This document shows positions 47,096-62,656 of a stretch of DNA of 64,000 nt, one piece after another. The stretch spans positions 310,001 to 374,000 of the forward strand of contig NZ_MUFV01000002.1 in NCBI RefSeq assembly GCF_002017875.1. Reading direction: 5' to 3'. The notes under the pieces were generated by a model. The model made no database searches. It saw only the letters and a program-made list of their open reading frames with translations, and was not told the DNA's origin. Each line of letters starts with the position of its first letter. Position 1 is the stretch's first letter. This stretch comes from Deinococcus sp. LM3. Lineage in GTDB: Bacteria > Deinococcota > Deinococci > Deinococcales > Deinococcaceae. A program made the translations under genes and the position numbers.

Positions 47096-47868
47096 GCCGG
47101 CGCCTCCTCGATCTGCACGTTCAGGCCGGCGGCCCGCGCGATTTCCGCCGTGACGCGCAGCACGTCGCGGTGAACAGGGGAGCCCGGCGCGTACACACCG
47201 ACCGGCTGTCCGGCGCTGGCGCTGTCGTTCCAGACGGCGCCGCGGTCCGCGATGGGGCTGGCCAGCGGGTTCAGCAGGCCCTTCAGGGCGGTCAGGGCCT
47301 CGCGGTCGTGCGAGCGGCGGGCGTCGAAGAGGGTAGGCACGTACAGCGCGACCGTCAGGTCCGGCCGGAGCTTACGGTAGGTGGCCATGGCCTCGGCCAG
47401 TCCGGCCAGGGCGTTCATGCCTTTCTGGCGGGTGGGCACGGGCACGATCAGGTGGTCGGCAGCGAGGGCGCCCAGGATGGACAGCTGTCCGAGGCTGGGC
47501 GGGCTGTCGATCAGCACGGCGTCGTAGCGGTCCGACCACGTCCCGAGTGCCTGGCGCAGGTGCAGGTGCGCGCCGACGACGCCCATCATCTGTCCCTCCG
47601 CGAGGGCGAGCGAGACATCGCTGGGAATCAGGTCGAGTCCGTGGACATGAACAGGGGAGGGGAGGGCGTCACCGCGGGTGGCGGTGTCGTAGACGGTCTG
47701 TTCGCGCGTCACGCCGGTCACGCCCAGCCAGTCGGTCAGGTTCGCCTGAGGGTCGAGGTCGACCAGCAGCACGCGCTGCCCGGCGGCGGCGAGCGTGTAG
47801 CCGACGTCGCGGGTGAGACTGGACTTCATGACTCCGCCAGCGTGGTTGAAAAGCGTCAGGGTGCGCAT
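47092..47868 (-). CDS. parA: Partition ATPase ParA
   Basis: A 258-residue ParA/MinD-family ATPase that moves ParB-parS complexes. Walker A' is FNHAGGVMKSS (residues 7-17): the signature lysine position holds Ala10 and the second glycine position Met14, while Lys15 and Ser16 remain. Walker B-type VLLVDLDPQAN and VLIDSPPS are intact. No N-terminal DNA-binding extension (type Ib-like). ATG 47868 is supported by TAGGCT 8 nt upstream. One iteron and one parS-like site lie within 110 bp upstream. Confidence 0.9.
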   Translation of the reverse strand: MRTLTLFNHAGGVMKSSLTRDVGYTLAAAGQRVLLVDLDPQANLTDWLGVTGVTREQTVYDTATRGDALPSPVHVHGLDLIPSDVSLALAEGQMMGVVGAHLHLRQALGTWSDRYDAVLIDSPPSLGQLSILGALAADHLIVPVPTRQKGMNALAGLAEAMATYRKLRPDLTVALYVPTLFDARRSHDREALTALKGLLNPLASPIADRGAVWNDSASAGQPVGVYAPGSPVHRDVLRVTAEIARAAGLNVQIEEAPA

Positions 47869-47876
47869 TGCTGCGC

Positions 47877-47882
47877 AGCCTA
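47877..47882 (-). promoter_or_regulatory. -10 box of parAB
   Basis: TAGGCT on the minus strand, 8 nt before ATG 47868. Confidence 0.4.
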
Positions 47883-47923
47883 GCGCGTCGGCAGCCCCTC
47901 TGTCGCCTGGAAGGGCGCTTCTG

Positions 47924-47939
47924 CTCGTCATGTGACGAG
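47924..47939. repeat. parS-like variant upstream of parA
   Basis: CTCGTCATGTGACGAG matches the two sites at 41.6 kb except for one core base (CATGTG for CACGTG), 55 bp upstream of parA. Confidence 0.45.
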
Positions 47940-47957
47940 TGAGGAGGGGCCGGGGAC

Positions 47958-47975
47958 TATCGGACAACTTGCGCC
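47958..47975 (+). repeat. Isolated iteron near parA
   Basis: One exact copy of TATCGGACAACTTGCGCC, 217 bp from the main array and 90 bp upstream of parA, on the opposite side of a non-coding stretch. Confidence 0.8.
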
Positions 47976-48001
47976 GTTTTTCTGAAAAGCGGCCTGACAG
48001 G

Positions 48002-48071
48002 CCGGCATTCAGTTTAATGTCGAACTAAATAATGCCGGTGCGGCATGCACCCCTCCGTCACTTCGGAGGGG
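48002..48071. other. Inverted repeats between parA and the iteron array
   Basis: CCGGCATT (48002-48009) and AATGCCGG (48031-48038) flank 21 AT-rich nt; then CCCCTCCG and CGGAGGGG (48050-48071) form an 8-bp stem. They separate the parAB promoter from the origin. The rest of the 47869-48656 gap holds iterons and the repA promoter region. Confidence 0.5.
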
Positions 48072-48191
48072 AAAGAGCCATCAACCGGCGCGACCCGAAG
48101 AAACCTCCCCACGGTGGAGGCTCCATGTCGGAAAAAATACGCACCCGACAGATAGCAAGAGTTTTATTTGTCCCAGAGACTATTTTTCCAC

Positions 48192-48536
<345 letters not shown>

Positions 48537-48583
48537 CACCCGAAAAATGCCGTGCAGCACGCGTCTGGGTCGGGCTCTTGTTG

Positions 48584-48650
48584 TTGACAACATATATTAT
48601 TCTTTTAAGAGATTTAAACAAAAAGAAAAACAACAAACACACAGGGGGAA
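48584..48650 (+). promoter_or_regulatory. AT-rich region and repA promoter
   Basis: The only strongly AT-rich stretch near the origin, with TTGACA at 48584-48589 and a run of A and T to about 48640. It could serve as both repA promoter and DNA-unwinding element. TGTTG-A-CAACA at 48582-48592 is a small palindrome over the -35. Confidence 0.5.
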
Positions 48651-48656
48651 TGGGCA

Positions 48657-50087
<1,431 letters not shown>

Positions 50088-50113
50088 CACCCGGGTATTG
50101 ATATCCGGGTACT

Positions 50114-50141
50114 GGCGCCGCCCAGCAGGGCCGGCGGCGCC
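50114..50141. terminator. Hairpin after repA
   Basis: GGCGCCGCC and GGCGGCGCC form a 9-bp stem with a 10-nt loop, 26 nt after repA. No T-run. Confidence 0.45.
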
Positions 50142-50166
50142 CCACACGCGACGGGCTCCTGTCTGC

Positions 50167-50172
50167 TAGGCT
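50167..50172 (+). promoter_or_regulatory. Extended -10 box of the cobalamin operon
   Basis: TAGGCT preceded by TG (TGCTAGGCT), an extended -10, 7 nt before the riboswitch P1 stem. Confidence 0.45.
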
Positions 50173-50179
50173 GGCCGCA

Positions 50180-50281
<102 letters not shown>

Positions 50282-50387
50282 GAAGCCCGTTCACGCCGAT
50301 TGCCGGTGTGTGCGTGGCACCTCTCGCCGTCAGAGGGCCGTGACATGAGTGATCCTGAACCCAGCCGTGGGGTTTCCCACGTGTGTT

Positions 50388-50419
50388 CCCGCTCTGGCCC
50401 CCGGCCGGAGCGGGTTTTT
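50388..50419 (+). terminator. Riboswitch-controlled terminator
   Basis: CCCGCTCTGGCC and GGCCGGAGCGGG form a 12-bp stem (one G-U pair) with a CCC loop, followed by TTTTT, between the riboswitch and the first gene. A smaller stem CGTGGG...CCCACG just upstream (50366-50381) could be part of the switch. Confidence 0.8.
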
Positions 50420-50474
50420 CATGCTGTGCGCCCGCTTCCGGCTGCCATCCCAGTACGCACTGGAGTTATCCGCC

Positions 50475-51377
50475 ATGTCCCATCTGCTTTTCCGTCTGCG
50501 GCGCCCCTGCGCCGCCCTGCTGATCGCTGCCGTCATGGGCGCCACCCAGGGCGCTTCGGCCACCAGTTACCCGCTGACCGTCACCGACGACCTGGGCCGC
50601 AGCGTCACGCTGAAGACCCAGCCGCGCCGCATCGTGTCCATGCTGCCCAGCCACACCGAGACCCTGATCGCCATCGGCGCCGGCGCGCAGCTGATCGCGG
50701 TCGACCGGTTCAGCAACTACCCGAAGGCCGCCGTGGAGAAACTCCCGAAAGTCGGCAGCGCCTACCAGCCGAACATCGAGGCGATCGTGGCCCTGAAACC
50801 CGACCTGGTGCTGGCCGACGAGTCCAGCGGGTCGCGGCTGACCGAGAAGCTCGCGCAGGCGGGCCTGACCGTGTACGGCGGCACCGGGCAGACCTTCAAC
50901 GAGGTGTTCGAGAAGATCGCCGTGATCGGCAGACTGACCAACCACGAGGCCGGAGCCACGCGGCTGGTCACGTCCATGCGCGCCGAGCTGAACACCCTGC
51001 AGGCCAGCGTGCTGCGCCTCCCGAAGGTCAGCACCTACTACGAGATCGACCCCAGCCCGTACTCGGTCGGGCCGAACTCGTTCATCGGAACGCTGATCGC
51101 CAGGGCGGGCGGGCAGACCATCGTGCCGGCCGCGCTGGGCGACTTCCCGAAACTCGACCCGGAACGGATCGTGAACAGCAACCCGCAGGTGATGATTGGC
51201 CTGAGCCTCGACGACGCCCGTCGGCGTCCCGGCTGGACCGGACTGCAGGCCGTGAAGGCGGGGCGGGTCTTTGCGCCCACGCCCGAGGAACGCGACGCCC
51301 TGAGCCGTCCGGGGCCGCGCCTGCCGGACGCGCTGCGCGCCCTGATCCGATTCATTCACCCGGAGGCCCTGAAGTGA
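50475..51377 (+). CDS. BtuF-like ABC substrate-binding protein
   Basis: A 300-residue periplasmic protein: signal peptide (LLIAAVMGATQGASA), then a type III binding fold with VTDDLGRSVTLKTQPRRIVSMLPSHTETLIAIGAG, LKPDLVLADESSG and the C-terminal GWTGLQAVKAGRVF. This family binds corrinoids, heme or siderophores; the upstream cobalamin riboswitch and downstream B12 genes point to corrinoid uptake. The permease and ATPase partners are not in the window. GGAG precedes ATG 50475; its TGA overlaps cobO. Confidence 0.87.
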   Translation: MSHLLFRLRRPCAALLIAAVMGATQGASATSYPLTVTDDLGRSVTLKTQPRRIVSMLPSHTETLIAIGAGAQLIAVDRFSNYPKAAVEKLPKVGSAYQPNIEAIVALKPDLVLADESSGSRLTEKLAQAGLTVYGGTGQTFNEVFEKIAVIGRLTNHEAGATRLVTSMRAELNTLQASVLRLPKVSTYYEIDPSPYSVGPNSFIGTLIARAGGQTIVPAALGDFPKLDPERIVNSNPQVMIGLSLDDARRRPGWTGLQAVKAGRVFAPTPEERDALSRPGPRLPDALRALIRFIHPEALK

Positions 51378-51997
51378 CGGCGGAACTAGACCCGGCTACC
51401 CGCGAGCGCCGCGAGAAGGCCATGGAGGAACTCGCGGCCGCCCGTGACGCCCACCGCAAGGCCGAGGGCGTCAGCCGGGGCCGCCGGGGGCTGCTGATCG
51501 TGAACACCGGGAACGGTAAGGGCAAGACCACCGCCGCGCTGGGCCTGATGCTGCGCGCCCACGGCCGGGGCCTGCGCGTACGGATGTTCCAGTTCCTGAA
51601 ACACGAGAGCGCCAAATTCGGCGAGCACCGCACCCTGGACGTGCTGGGCCTGCCGTACGAGGGGCTGGGGGACGGATTCACGTGGCGCTCCAGGGACCTG
51701 GAGAACAGCGCCGCGATGGCCGCGCACGGCTGGTCGCTGGCCCGCGCCGCCATCGAGAGCGGCGAGCACGACCTGATCGTGCTGGACGAGTTCACGTACG
51801 CCCTGAAGTACGGCTGGGTGCCCTGGCCGGAGGTCGAGGTGGTCCTGCGGGCGCGTGACCCGCTGCTGCACGTGGTCGTCACCGGGCGGGACGCCCTGCC
51901 GGAACTGATCGCCCTGGCCGACACGGTCAGCGAGATCCGGCCCGTCAAGCACGCCTACGAGGCGGGCATCGGCGCGCAGACCGGCATCGAGTACTGA
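51374..51997 (+). CDS. cobO: Cob(I)yrinic acid a,c-diamide adenosyltransferase
   Basis: A 207-residue CobA/CobO-type ATP:corrinoid adenosyltransferase. P-loop NTGNGKGKTTAALGL, QFLKHESAKFGEH, and LIVLDEFTYALKYGW, all family hallmarks. Attaches the adenosyl group to the reduced cobalt. GTG 51374 overlaps the btuF-like stop (GTGA). Confidence 0.92.
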   Translation: MTAELDPATRERREKAMEELAAARDAHRKAEGVSRGRRGLLIVNTGNGKGKTTAALGLMLRAHGRGLRVRMFQFLKHESAKFGEHRTLDVLGLPYEGLGDGFTWRSRDLENSAAMAAHGWSLARAAIESGEHDLIVLDEFTYALKYGWVPWPEVEVVLRARDPLLHVVVTGRDALPELIALADTVSEIRPVKHAYEAGIGAQTGIEY

Positions 51998-52055
51998 TGC
52001 GCCCCATTCTGTTTCCCCCGGCCCCGGCGGCCGCGGGGCGTCCTGGAGGACTGCT

Positions 52056-52739
52056 GTGATCATCTGCATCGGGGCCGGACCCGGCCACCTGGATTTCCTG
52101 ACGCGCGGCGGCGCGGACCTGATCGCCGGCGCGGACGTCGTCGCGGGTTTCGACGCGGTCGTGGACGTGGTGCGTCCGCTGCTGACCACCCAGACCGTGG
52201 TCACCATGGGGTACCGCGATCAGGTCGAGAAACTGGCCGGCGTGGCGGCGCTGCACCACGCCGGGAAGCGCTGCGTGGTCGTGTTCATGGGCGACGTGCA
52301 CTTCAGTGGCTTTCAGTTCCTGGAGCGGGTCGAGACGGCCTGCGGTCACCCGGTCCAGACCCTGCCGGGCATCAGTTCCGCGCAGGTGCTCGCCAGCCGC
52401 GCGCGCGTGTGCTTCGACGAGACGACGTTCCTGACCTTCCACCGCCGGGGCGACATGGCCCCCTTCAAGGCGCACCTGCGCGACGTGCTGGCCGCCGGGC
52501 GTAACGCCATCGTGATTCCCCGCCCATGGGATTTTATGCCGGGCGACGTGGCGGCGTTCCTGCTGGGACGCGGCGTGAGCGGCGCGCACCGCGCGGAAGT
52601 CTGGGAGAACCTGACCCGCGCCGAGGCCACCTGGACCGGCACGCTGGGCGAACTGGAGGGCCGGGCCTTCAGCGACATGAGCATCCTGCTGATCCGCGCG
52701 CTGCGGCCCATGCCGACCGGCCTGGAGGGCGAGGTATGA
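52056..52739 (+). CDS. cbiE: Cobalt-precorrin-7 C5-methyltransferase
   Basis: A 227-residue SAM-dependent tetrapyrrole methylase: IICIGAGPGHLDFLTRGGADLIAGADVVAGF, VVFMGDVHFSG and LPGISSAQVLASR. This matches the CbiE half of CobL. The CbiT (C15 methylation/decarboxylation) partner is absent from the window. GTG 52056 has GGAGG at 6 nt. Its stop codon is the first TGA of a TIR element. Confidence 0.83.
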   Translation: MIICIGAGPGHLDFLTRGGADLIAGADVVAGFDAVVDVVRPLLTTQTVVTMGYRDQVEKLAGVAALHHAGKRCVVVFMGDVHFSGFQFLERVETACGHPVQTLPGISSAQVLASRARVCFDETTFLTFHRRGDMAPFKAHLRDVLAAGRNAIVIPRPWDFMPGDVAAFLLGRGVSGAHRAEVWENLTRAEATWTGTLGELEGRAFSDMSILLIRALRPMPTGLEGEV

Positions 52740-52893
52740 CACGGATTCCGTCTGTTTCGTTGACAACCCAGAACCACACTGGGTCGTCAACTCCACGACC
52801 GGAATCCGTTCCTCTCCCACTCTGCGGGGCAGCTCTACGAGTCGCATCCGCTCGGATTGAATGGTTTGTGCAAACCATTCAATCGGAGTCCGT

Positions 52894-52897
<4 letters not shown>
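52737..52897. repeat. TIR element, copy 4 (161 bp)
   Basis: Begins TGACACGGATTCCG and ends CGGAGTCCGTATGA. Internal stems GTTGACAACCCAG.../CTGGGTCGTCAAC and ATTGAATGGTTTG.../CAAACCATTCAAT. It spans the whole gap between cbiE and the cbiX-cbiC gene: its first TGA is the cbiE stop and the ATG in its last bases is the start of the next gene. Confidence 0.75.
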
Positions 52898-54503
<1,606 letters not shown>

Positions 54504-54507
<4 letters not shown>

Positions 54508-55732
54508 GCCTGAGCGTGACGCCGCCCGCCAGACTGGACCTGAGCGTGCCCGCCGGCAACGGCCTGCGGCGCGGCTTTACGACCGGCAGCGCGGCCACGG
54601 CGGCCCTGAAGGCGGCGCTGCTGTGCCTGCGCGGCCGGACGGCGCGTGTGGTGGACATCACGCTGCCCGGCGGGGAACTGCTGGCCGTGGAGGTCCGGGC
54701 CGCGCGTCTCACCGACGCCGGGGCGTACGCGGAGGTCGTGAAGGACGGCGGGGACGACCCGGACGCCACGCACGGCGCGGTGATCTGGGTGCGCGTGACG
54801 CCGCAGGACTCGCCGGTCATGTCCTTTCACGCCGGGGAGGGCGTGGGGACCGTCACCGCGCCCGGCATTCGCGTGCCGGTGGGCGAGGCGGCCATCAATC
54901 CCGGTCCGCGCGGCATGCTGCGCGCGGCGGCGCACGAGGTCGCGGGGCACGAGGCCTTCGCGGTCACGGTGGGCTGCGTGGACGGCGAGCAGATCGCGCG
55001 CCGGACCTTCAATCCGCGCCTGGGGATCGTGGGCGGCATCAGCATCCTGGGAACGACCGGCGTGGTGGAACCCATGAGTCTGGAGGCGTACATGGCGTCG
55101 GTGGAGGTGTACGTGCGCGTGGCCGTGCACGCCCGCCCGGCGGCGCTGGTGTTCACGCCGGGCAAGCTGGGCCGTGACTTCGCGCGGGACACCCTGGGCG
55201 TGCCGCCGCTGGCGGTCGTGCAGATGGGCAACTTCGTGGGCGCCGCGCTGGACGCCCTGCAGGACGCCCTGGAGGAGCAGGCGCGCGTGGACGGCCCACA
55301 GGTGGCTGCGCCGCCGCTGCTGGTGGCCGGGCATCCGGGGAAGCTGGCCAAGGTGCTGAACGGCGACTGGAACACCCACAGCGCCCACAGCGGCATGGCC
55401 ATGAACGCCGTCGCCCGCGTGGCGGCCCGTCTGGGCCTGCCGGGCGCGCTGGTCGGCGCCCTGCACGCGGCGAACACCGTGGACGCCTGCGTGGACCTGC
55501 TGGCCGGAACCGTTCAGGACGGGCCGGATCAGGGCGGAGCAGACCTGGGCCGCGCCGTCTGGGCCGCCGTGGCCCGCGACGTGGCCGCCTGCTTGCACGG
55601 GCGCGCGCCGCTGCTGCCGGGTGTGCGCGTGGCGCTGTTCGCGCTGGACGGCCGCCCGCTGGCCGACGAGTCCACACCTGCCGCCTTCCCTCCCGACCCT
55701 CTTTTCAGCCCGCATTCAGACGGAGGAACCCC

Positions 55733-55736
<4 letters not shown>
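54504..55736 (+). CDS. cbiD: Cobalt-precorrin-5B C1-methyltransferase
   Basis: A 410-residue CbiD: RRGFTTGSAATAALKAAL, VVKDGGDDPDATHGAVI, EAAINPGPRGM and GIVGGISILGTTGVVEPMS. Specific to the early-cobalt pathway, it methylates C1 after ring contraction. GTG start overlaps the previous stop; its own stop overlaps cbiL. Confidence 0.94.
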
Positions 55737-56505
<769 letters not shown>

Positions 56506-56509
<4 letters not shown>

Positions 56510-57285
56510 AGGTGTACTTCATCGGGGCGGGCCCCGGCGCGCCGGACCTGATCACGCTGCGCGGCGCGCGGCGGCTGGCCGAGTGCCCGCTGGTCATGTA
56601 CGCCGGGTCGCTGGTGCCGGAGGCGGTGCTGGAGCACGCCCACCCGGACGCCGAGTGCGTGAACACTGCGCCGCTGAACCTGGACGAGCAGGTGGCGCTC
56701 TACCGCCGCGCGCAGGCCCAGGGGCTGGACGTGGCGCGCGTGCACAGCGGCGACCCGGCCATCTACGGCGCGACCGCCGAGCAGATGCGCGCCCTGCGCT
56801 CCCTGGGTATCGCGTACGAGGTCGTGCCGGGCGTGAGTTCCTTCACGGCCAGCGCGGCGGTGCTGGGCGCGGAACTGACCCGGCCTGGGGTCACGCAGAC
56901 CGTGATCCTGACCCGCGCGTCGGGCCGGGCCAGTCCGGTGCCGGACGCCGAGAACCTGCGCGGCCTCGCGGCGCACCGCGCCAGCCTGTGCGTGTTCCTG
57001 GGCGGGCGGCAACTGCCGCAGATCGTGACCGAGCTGCTGGAAGCCTACCCGCCGCACACGCCGGCCGCGCTGGTGCAGCGGGCCTCGCAACCCGACGAGC
57101 GGCGGCACGAGGCGACGCTGGGCACCCTGCTGACGGACCTGACCCTGAGCGACTGGGCGCTGACGACCATGCTGCTGGTCAGCCCCGCGCTGGGCGACCC
57201 CGGCGAGCTGACCGAACCGAGCCGCCTGTACGACCCCGCCTACGCGCACCGCTTCCGCCGCGCGGCGGACGGCACGGACTCTTGA
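56506..57285 (+). CDS. cbiF: Cobalt-precorrin-4 C11-methyltransferase
   Basis: A 259-residue CobM/CbiF methylase: VYFIGAGPGAPDLITLRGARRLAECPLVMYAGSLVPEAVL, RVHSGDPAIYGATAEQMR, PGVSSFTASAA and QTVILTRASGRASP. GTG start inside the cbiL stop (GTGA), and the end overlaps the cbiG TTG. Confidence 0.93.
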
Positions 57286-58142
57286 CCGCCCCGCTGGACA
57301 GGGGTCTGCCGGACAGCAGCCCGCCGGACGTGGGCATCTGGCCGGTGCAGGCGGGCGCGTGGGCGCTGGCCGGCACACTGGAACGCGCGCTGACGGCGGC
57401 GGGTCGCCGCGTGACTGTGTACCGCCCCTGGACGCTGGGCCGCCAGCAGGACGCCTTCCGCGCCGCGTACCCCGGCGCGCGGGCCTGGGTGCTGATCGGC
57501 GCGGCCGGGATCGCCGTGCGCTTCCTGTCGGGCCTGCCGCGTGACAAGACCCGCGACCCGGCCGTGCTGGTCCTCGACGACGCTGCCCGGCACGTCATTC
57601 CCATCCTGGGCGGGCACGAGGGAGGCGGGAACGCCCTGGCGTACGCGGTCGCGCGGGCCTGCGGGGCCGCGCCGGTCATCACGACCGCCAGCGAGGCCGC
57701 CCGGCCCCTGACGCTGGGCGTCGGCTGCCGCCGTGGCGTGCCCGAGGGCCGCATCGCCGCCGCCGTGACGCAGGCCCTGACCCAGGCCGGGTACGCGCTG
57801 GGCGACGTGCGCGAGGTCGCCACCGTGGACCTGAAGGCGGACGAACCCGGCCTGAACGCCTTCTGCGACCGGCACGCGCTGCCGCTGCGGATCATCGCGC
57901 ACGCCGACGTGCAGGCGCGGCCCTTCGTGACCCGCCCCAGCGAGTGGGTGCAGCGCAGCGTGGGCCTGTCCGGCGTCAGTGAACCCTGCGCCCTGATCGC
58001 CAGTCCACGCGGTGAGCTGCTGTTCCCCCGCCTCGCGCTGGGCGGCGTGACCGTCGCCGTCGTCCGCGACCGGCCTCCGCACGCCTGCCCGGACGCCCCT
58101 CCCGCCCCGTCCTCTTCCCGACCCCCGGAGGCCACCGCATGA
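57282..58142 (+). CDS. cbiG: Cobalt-precorrin-5A hydrolase CbiG
   Basis: A 286-residue CbiG: N-terminal IGAAGIAVRFLSGLPRDKTRDPAVLVLDDAARHVIPILGGHEGGGNALA-type region and C-terminal CRRGVPEGRIAAAV...VREVATVDLKADEPGLNAFC. Opens the delta-lactone and releases acetaldehyde in the early-cobalt route. TTG 57282 overlaps the cbiF stop (TTGA), an unusual start codon but the only one that fits. Confidence 0.9.
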   Translation: MTAPLDRGLPDSSPPDVGIWPVQAGAWALAGTLERALTAAGRRVTVYRPWTLGRQQDAFRAAYPGARAWVLIGAAGIAVRFLSGLPRDKTRDPAVLVLDDAARHVIPILGGHEGGGNALAYAVARACGAAPVITTASEAARPLTLGVGCRRGVPEGRIAAAVTQALTQAGYALGDVREVATVDLKADEPGLNAFCDRHALPLRIIAHADVQARPFVTRPSEWVQRSVGLSGVSEPCALIASPRGELLFPRLALGGVTVAVVRDRPPHACPDAPPAPSSSRPPEATA

Positions 58143-59856
58143 CCCCATCCGCCCACCCTGAATCCACCCATCCCACATCCGCTGATCTGCACCCGACCTC
58201 CCCGCGACCGGGCGGGCACCTGAGTCTGGTGTCGGTCGGGCCGGGCGACCTGAACCTCGTGCCGCAGCGCGCCCGCGAGGCCCTGATGCGCGCCGACGTG
58301 ATCGTCGCCTACGACCTGTACCTGCGCTGGGTCGCGCCGCTGCTCGACCCGGCCCGGCAGGAGATCGTCACGCTGCCCCTGACGCAGGAAAAGCAGCGCG
58401 CGCAGGTCGCCATCGAGCGGGCCGCCGCCGGGCAGCGGACGGCGCTGGTCAGCAGCGGCGACATCGGCATCTACGCCATGGCCGGACTGGTGTTCGAGGA
58501 CCTGCCGGACCCCACGCCGTTCACGGTGGAGGTCATTCCCGGCATCACGAGCGCCACCGCCTGCGCCAGCCTGCTCGGGTCGCCGCTCACGCACGATTTC
58601 GCCACCCTGAGCCTCTCGGACCTGCTGTGCCCCTGGGAGTGGATCGAGCACCGCGCCTCGCACATCGCGCAGGCGGACCTGTCGTGCGTGCTGTACAACG
58701 TGCAGAGCCGCGCCCGGCAGGAGGGCGTGTACCGCGTGCTGCGCCTGATGCTGGCGCACAAACGCCCGGACACCGTGTGCGGCGTGGTCCGCAACGCCTA
58801 CCGCGAGGATCAGGAGGTGCGGGTCACGACCCTGCAGGCGCTGCTGGACGACCGCTTCGACATGCTGACCACGGTCGTGATCGGCAACCGCTTCACGCAG
58901 CGGCGCGGCCCGTGGATGTTCACGCCGCGCGGCTACAACGCCTGGGAGGCGGACCGCGACGCACCCGCCGCAGGAACCCCGGCCCCGGAACTCCCGGCTC
59001 CTGCCCCCGCTGAAGCCTCGCCGGAACACGCGGGCCGCGTGTGGGTGTTCGCGGGCACCTCGGACGGCAGCGCCCTGGCGCAGGCCATCGCCGGGGACGG
59101 CCTGCCGGTCACGCTGAGTGTCGCCACGTCCCTGGGGGCCAGCGTCGCCCCGCAGCATCCGGGCGTGCAGCTGTACGGCGGCCCGGCGGGCGTGCAGGCG
59201 CGGCGGCTGGCCCTGCGCGGCGCGCGCGCCGTCGTGGACGCCACGCACCCGTACGCGCAGGCCATCACCGCGCAGCTGCGTGACCTGTGCGCGCAGCTGC
59301 GCGTGCCGTACCTGCGGCTGGAACGCCCGTCCAGCCTGGAACCGGACCCGGCGGGCCTGGACGGCCTGAGCGTCGTGGACGACCTGAACGCGGCCGCCGC
59401 CCAGGCCGCCGCGCGGGGCGGGCCGGTGTTCCTGGCGACCGGCAGCCGCGACCTGGAAGCCTTCTGGACCGCATTCCTGGCGGCGGGCGGCCAGGGCGCT
59501 CAGGTGTTCGTGCGCCTGACCCCGCAGCCGGACGTGCTGGCCCGCGCGCTGGCGCTGGGTGTGCCCGCCCGGAACGTGAGCGCCCTGATCGGCCCGTTTA
59601 CCCGCGAGTTCAACGAGGCGCAGTGGCGCGCGCAGGGCGTCCGGACCGTCATCACCCGCGACGGCGGCGACGAGGGCGGCTTCGACGCCAAACGCCTCGC
59701 CGCGCGCGCCCTGGACGCGCACCTGATCGTGCTGCGCCGCCCCGCGCCCGTGCCCGGCGCCTTTTCTGACCCGCAGGCGCTGCGCCGCGCCCTGCTCGAC
59801 CTTCCGGCCCTTCCTGACCTTCCGGTCCAGTCCGGCCCGGCCCCCCTGGAGACCGC

Positions 59857-59860
<4 letters not shown>
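58139..59860 (+). CDS. cbiH-cobK: Precorrin-3B C17-methyltransferase-precorrin-6A reductase fusion
   Basis: A 573-residue fusion. Residues ~28-275 are CbiH/CobJ: LVSVGPGDLNLVPQRAREALMRADVIVAYDLYL, VSSGDIGIYAMAG, CVLYNVQSR. After a Pro/Ala linker (~275-300), residues ~300-560 are CobK/CbiJ: VWVFAGTSDGSALAQAI, VDATHPYAQAITAQL and RDGGDEGGFDAKRLAA. The first methylates C17 with ring contraction, the second reduces precorrin-6A. Overlaps cbiG and cobW by 4 nt. Confidence 0.92.
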
Positions 59861-61996
<2,136 letters not shown>

Positions 61997-62000
<4 letters not shown>

Positions 62001-62656
62001 CGGTCCCTGCTGCCATGCCCGCGCCTGCGCCGGTCAGCGTGCAGGACCGCGCGGCCCTGTGGCGGGTCATGGAGGCCCGCCGCGACCACCGGCACTTCCG
62101 GCCCGACCCGGTCCCGCCCGAGCTGCTGGCGCGCGTGCTGGACGCCTTCCGCGTGGCCCCCAGCGTGGGCCTGAGCCAGCCGTGGCAGGTGACGGTGATC
62201 CGCGACCCGGCCCGCCGGGCGCAGGTGCACGCCAGTTTCGCGCAGGTCCGCGCCCGCGAACGCCTGACCTTCAGCGGCGAGCGAAGGGACCTGTACGACA
62301 CCCTGAAACTCGAGGGCGTCCTGGACGCGCCGCTGGGCCTGCTGGTCAGCCTCGACCCGCCAGACGGCCCGGTGCTGGGGACCGGCGGCCTGGGCGGCAT
62401 GCTGGAGGCCAGCGTCGCCTGCGCGGTCACGCTGGCGTGGCTGGCCGCCACCGCCGAGGGCCTAGGCCTGGGCTGGCTGAGCCTCGTGGACGGCGGGGAC
62501 CTGGGCGAGCGGCTGGACCTGCCGCCCGGCACGCGCCCGCTGGCGTACCTGTGCCTGGGCTGGCCGGCCCTGACCCTGGACGCCCCGCTGCTGGAAACGA
62601 CCGGCTGGGCGCGCCGAGCGCCGCTGCGCGTGCACGACACGGACGTGACGCCGTGA
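61997..62656 (+). CDS. bluB: 5,6-dimethylbenzimidazole synthase
   Basis: A 219-residue nitroreductase-fold protein of the BluB type: RRDHRHFRPDPVPPELLARVLDAFRVAPSVGLSQPWQ, GGLGGMLEASVACAVTLAWLAATAEGLGLGWLS and PLAYLCLGWP. Splits FMNH2 with oxygen to make the lower axial ligand of cobalamin. GTG overlaps the permease stop; a later ATG at 62015 is possible. Confidence 0.9.

Noticed and set aside
57179..59722. A long antisense open frame over cbiF, cbiG and cbiH-cobK
   Set aside because: Arg/Gly/Ala-rich with no recognisable motif, opposite genes with clear family signatures and overlapping start/stop junctions.
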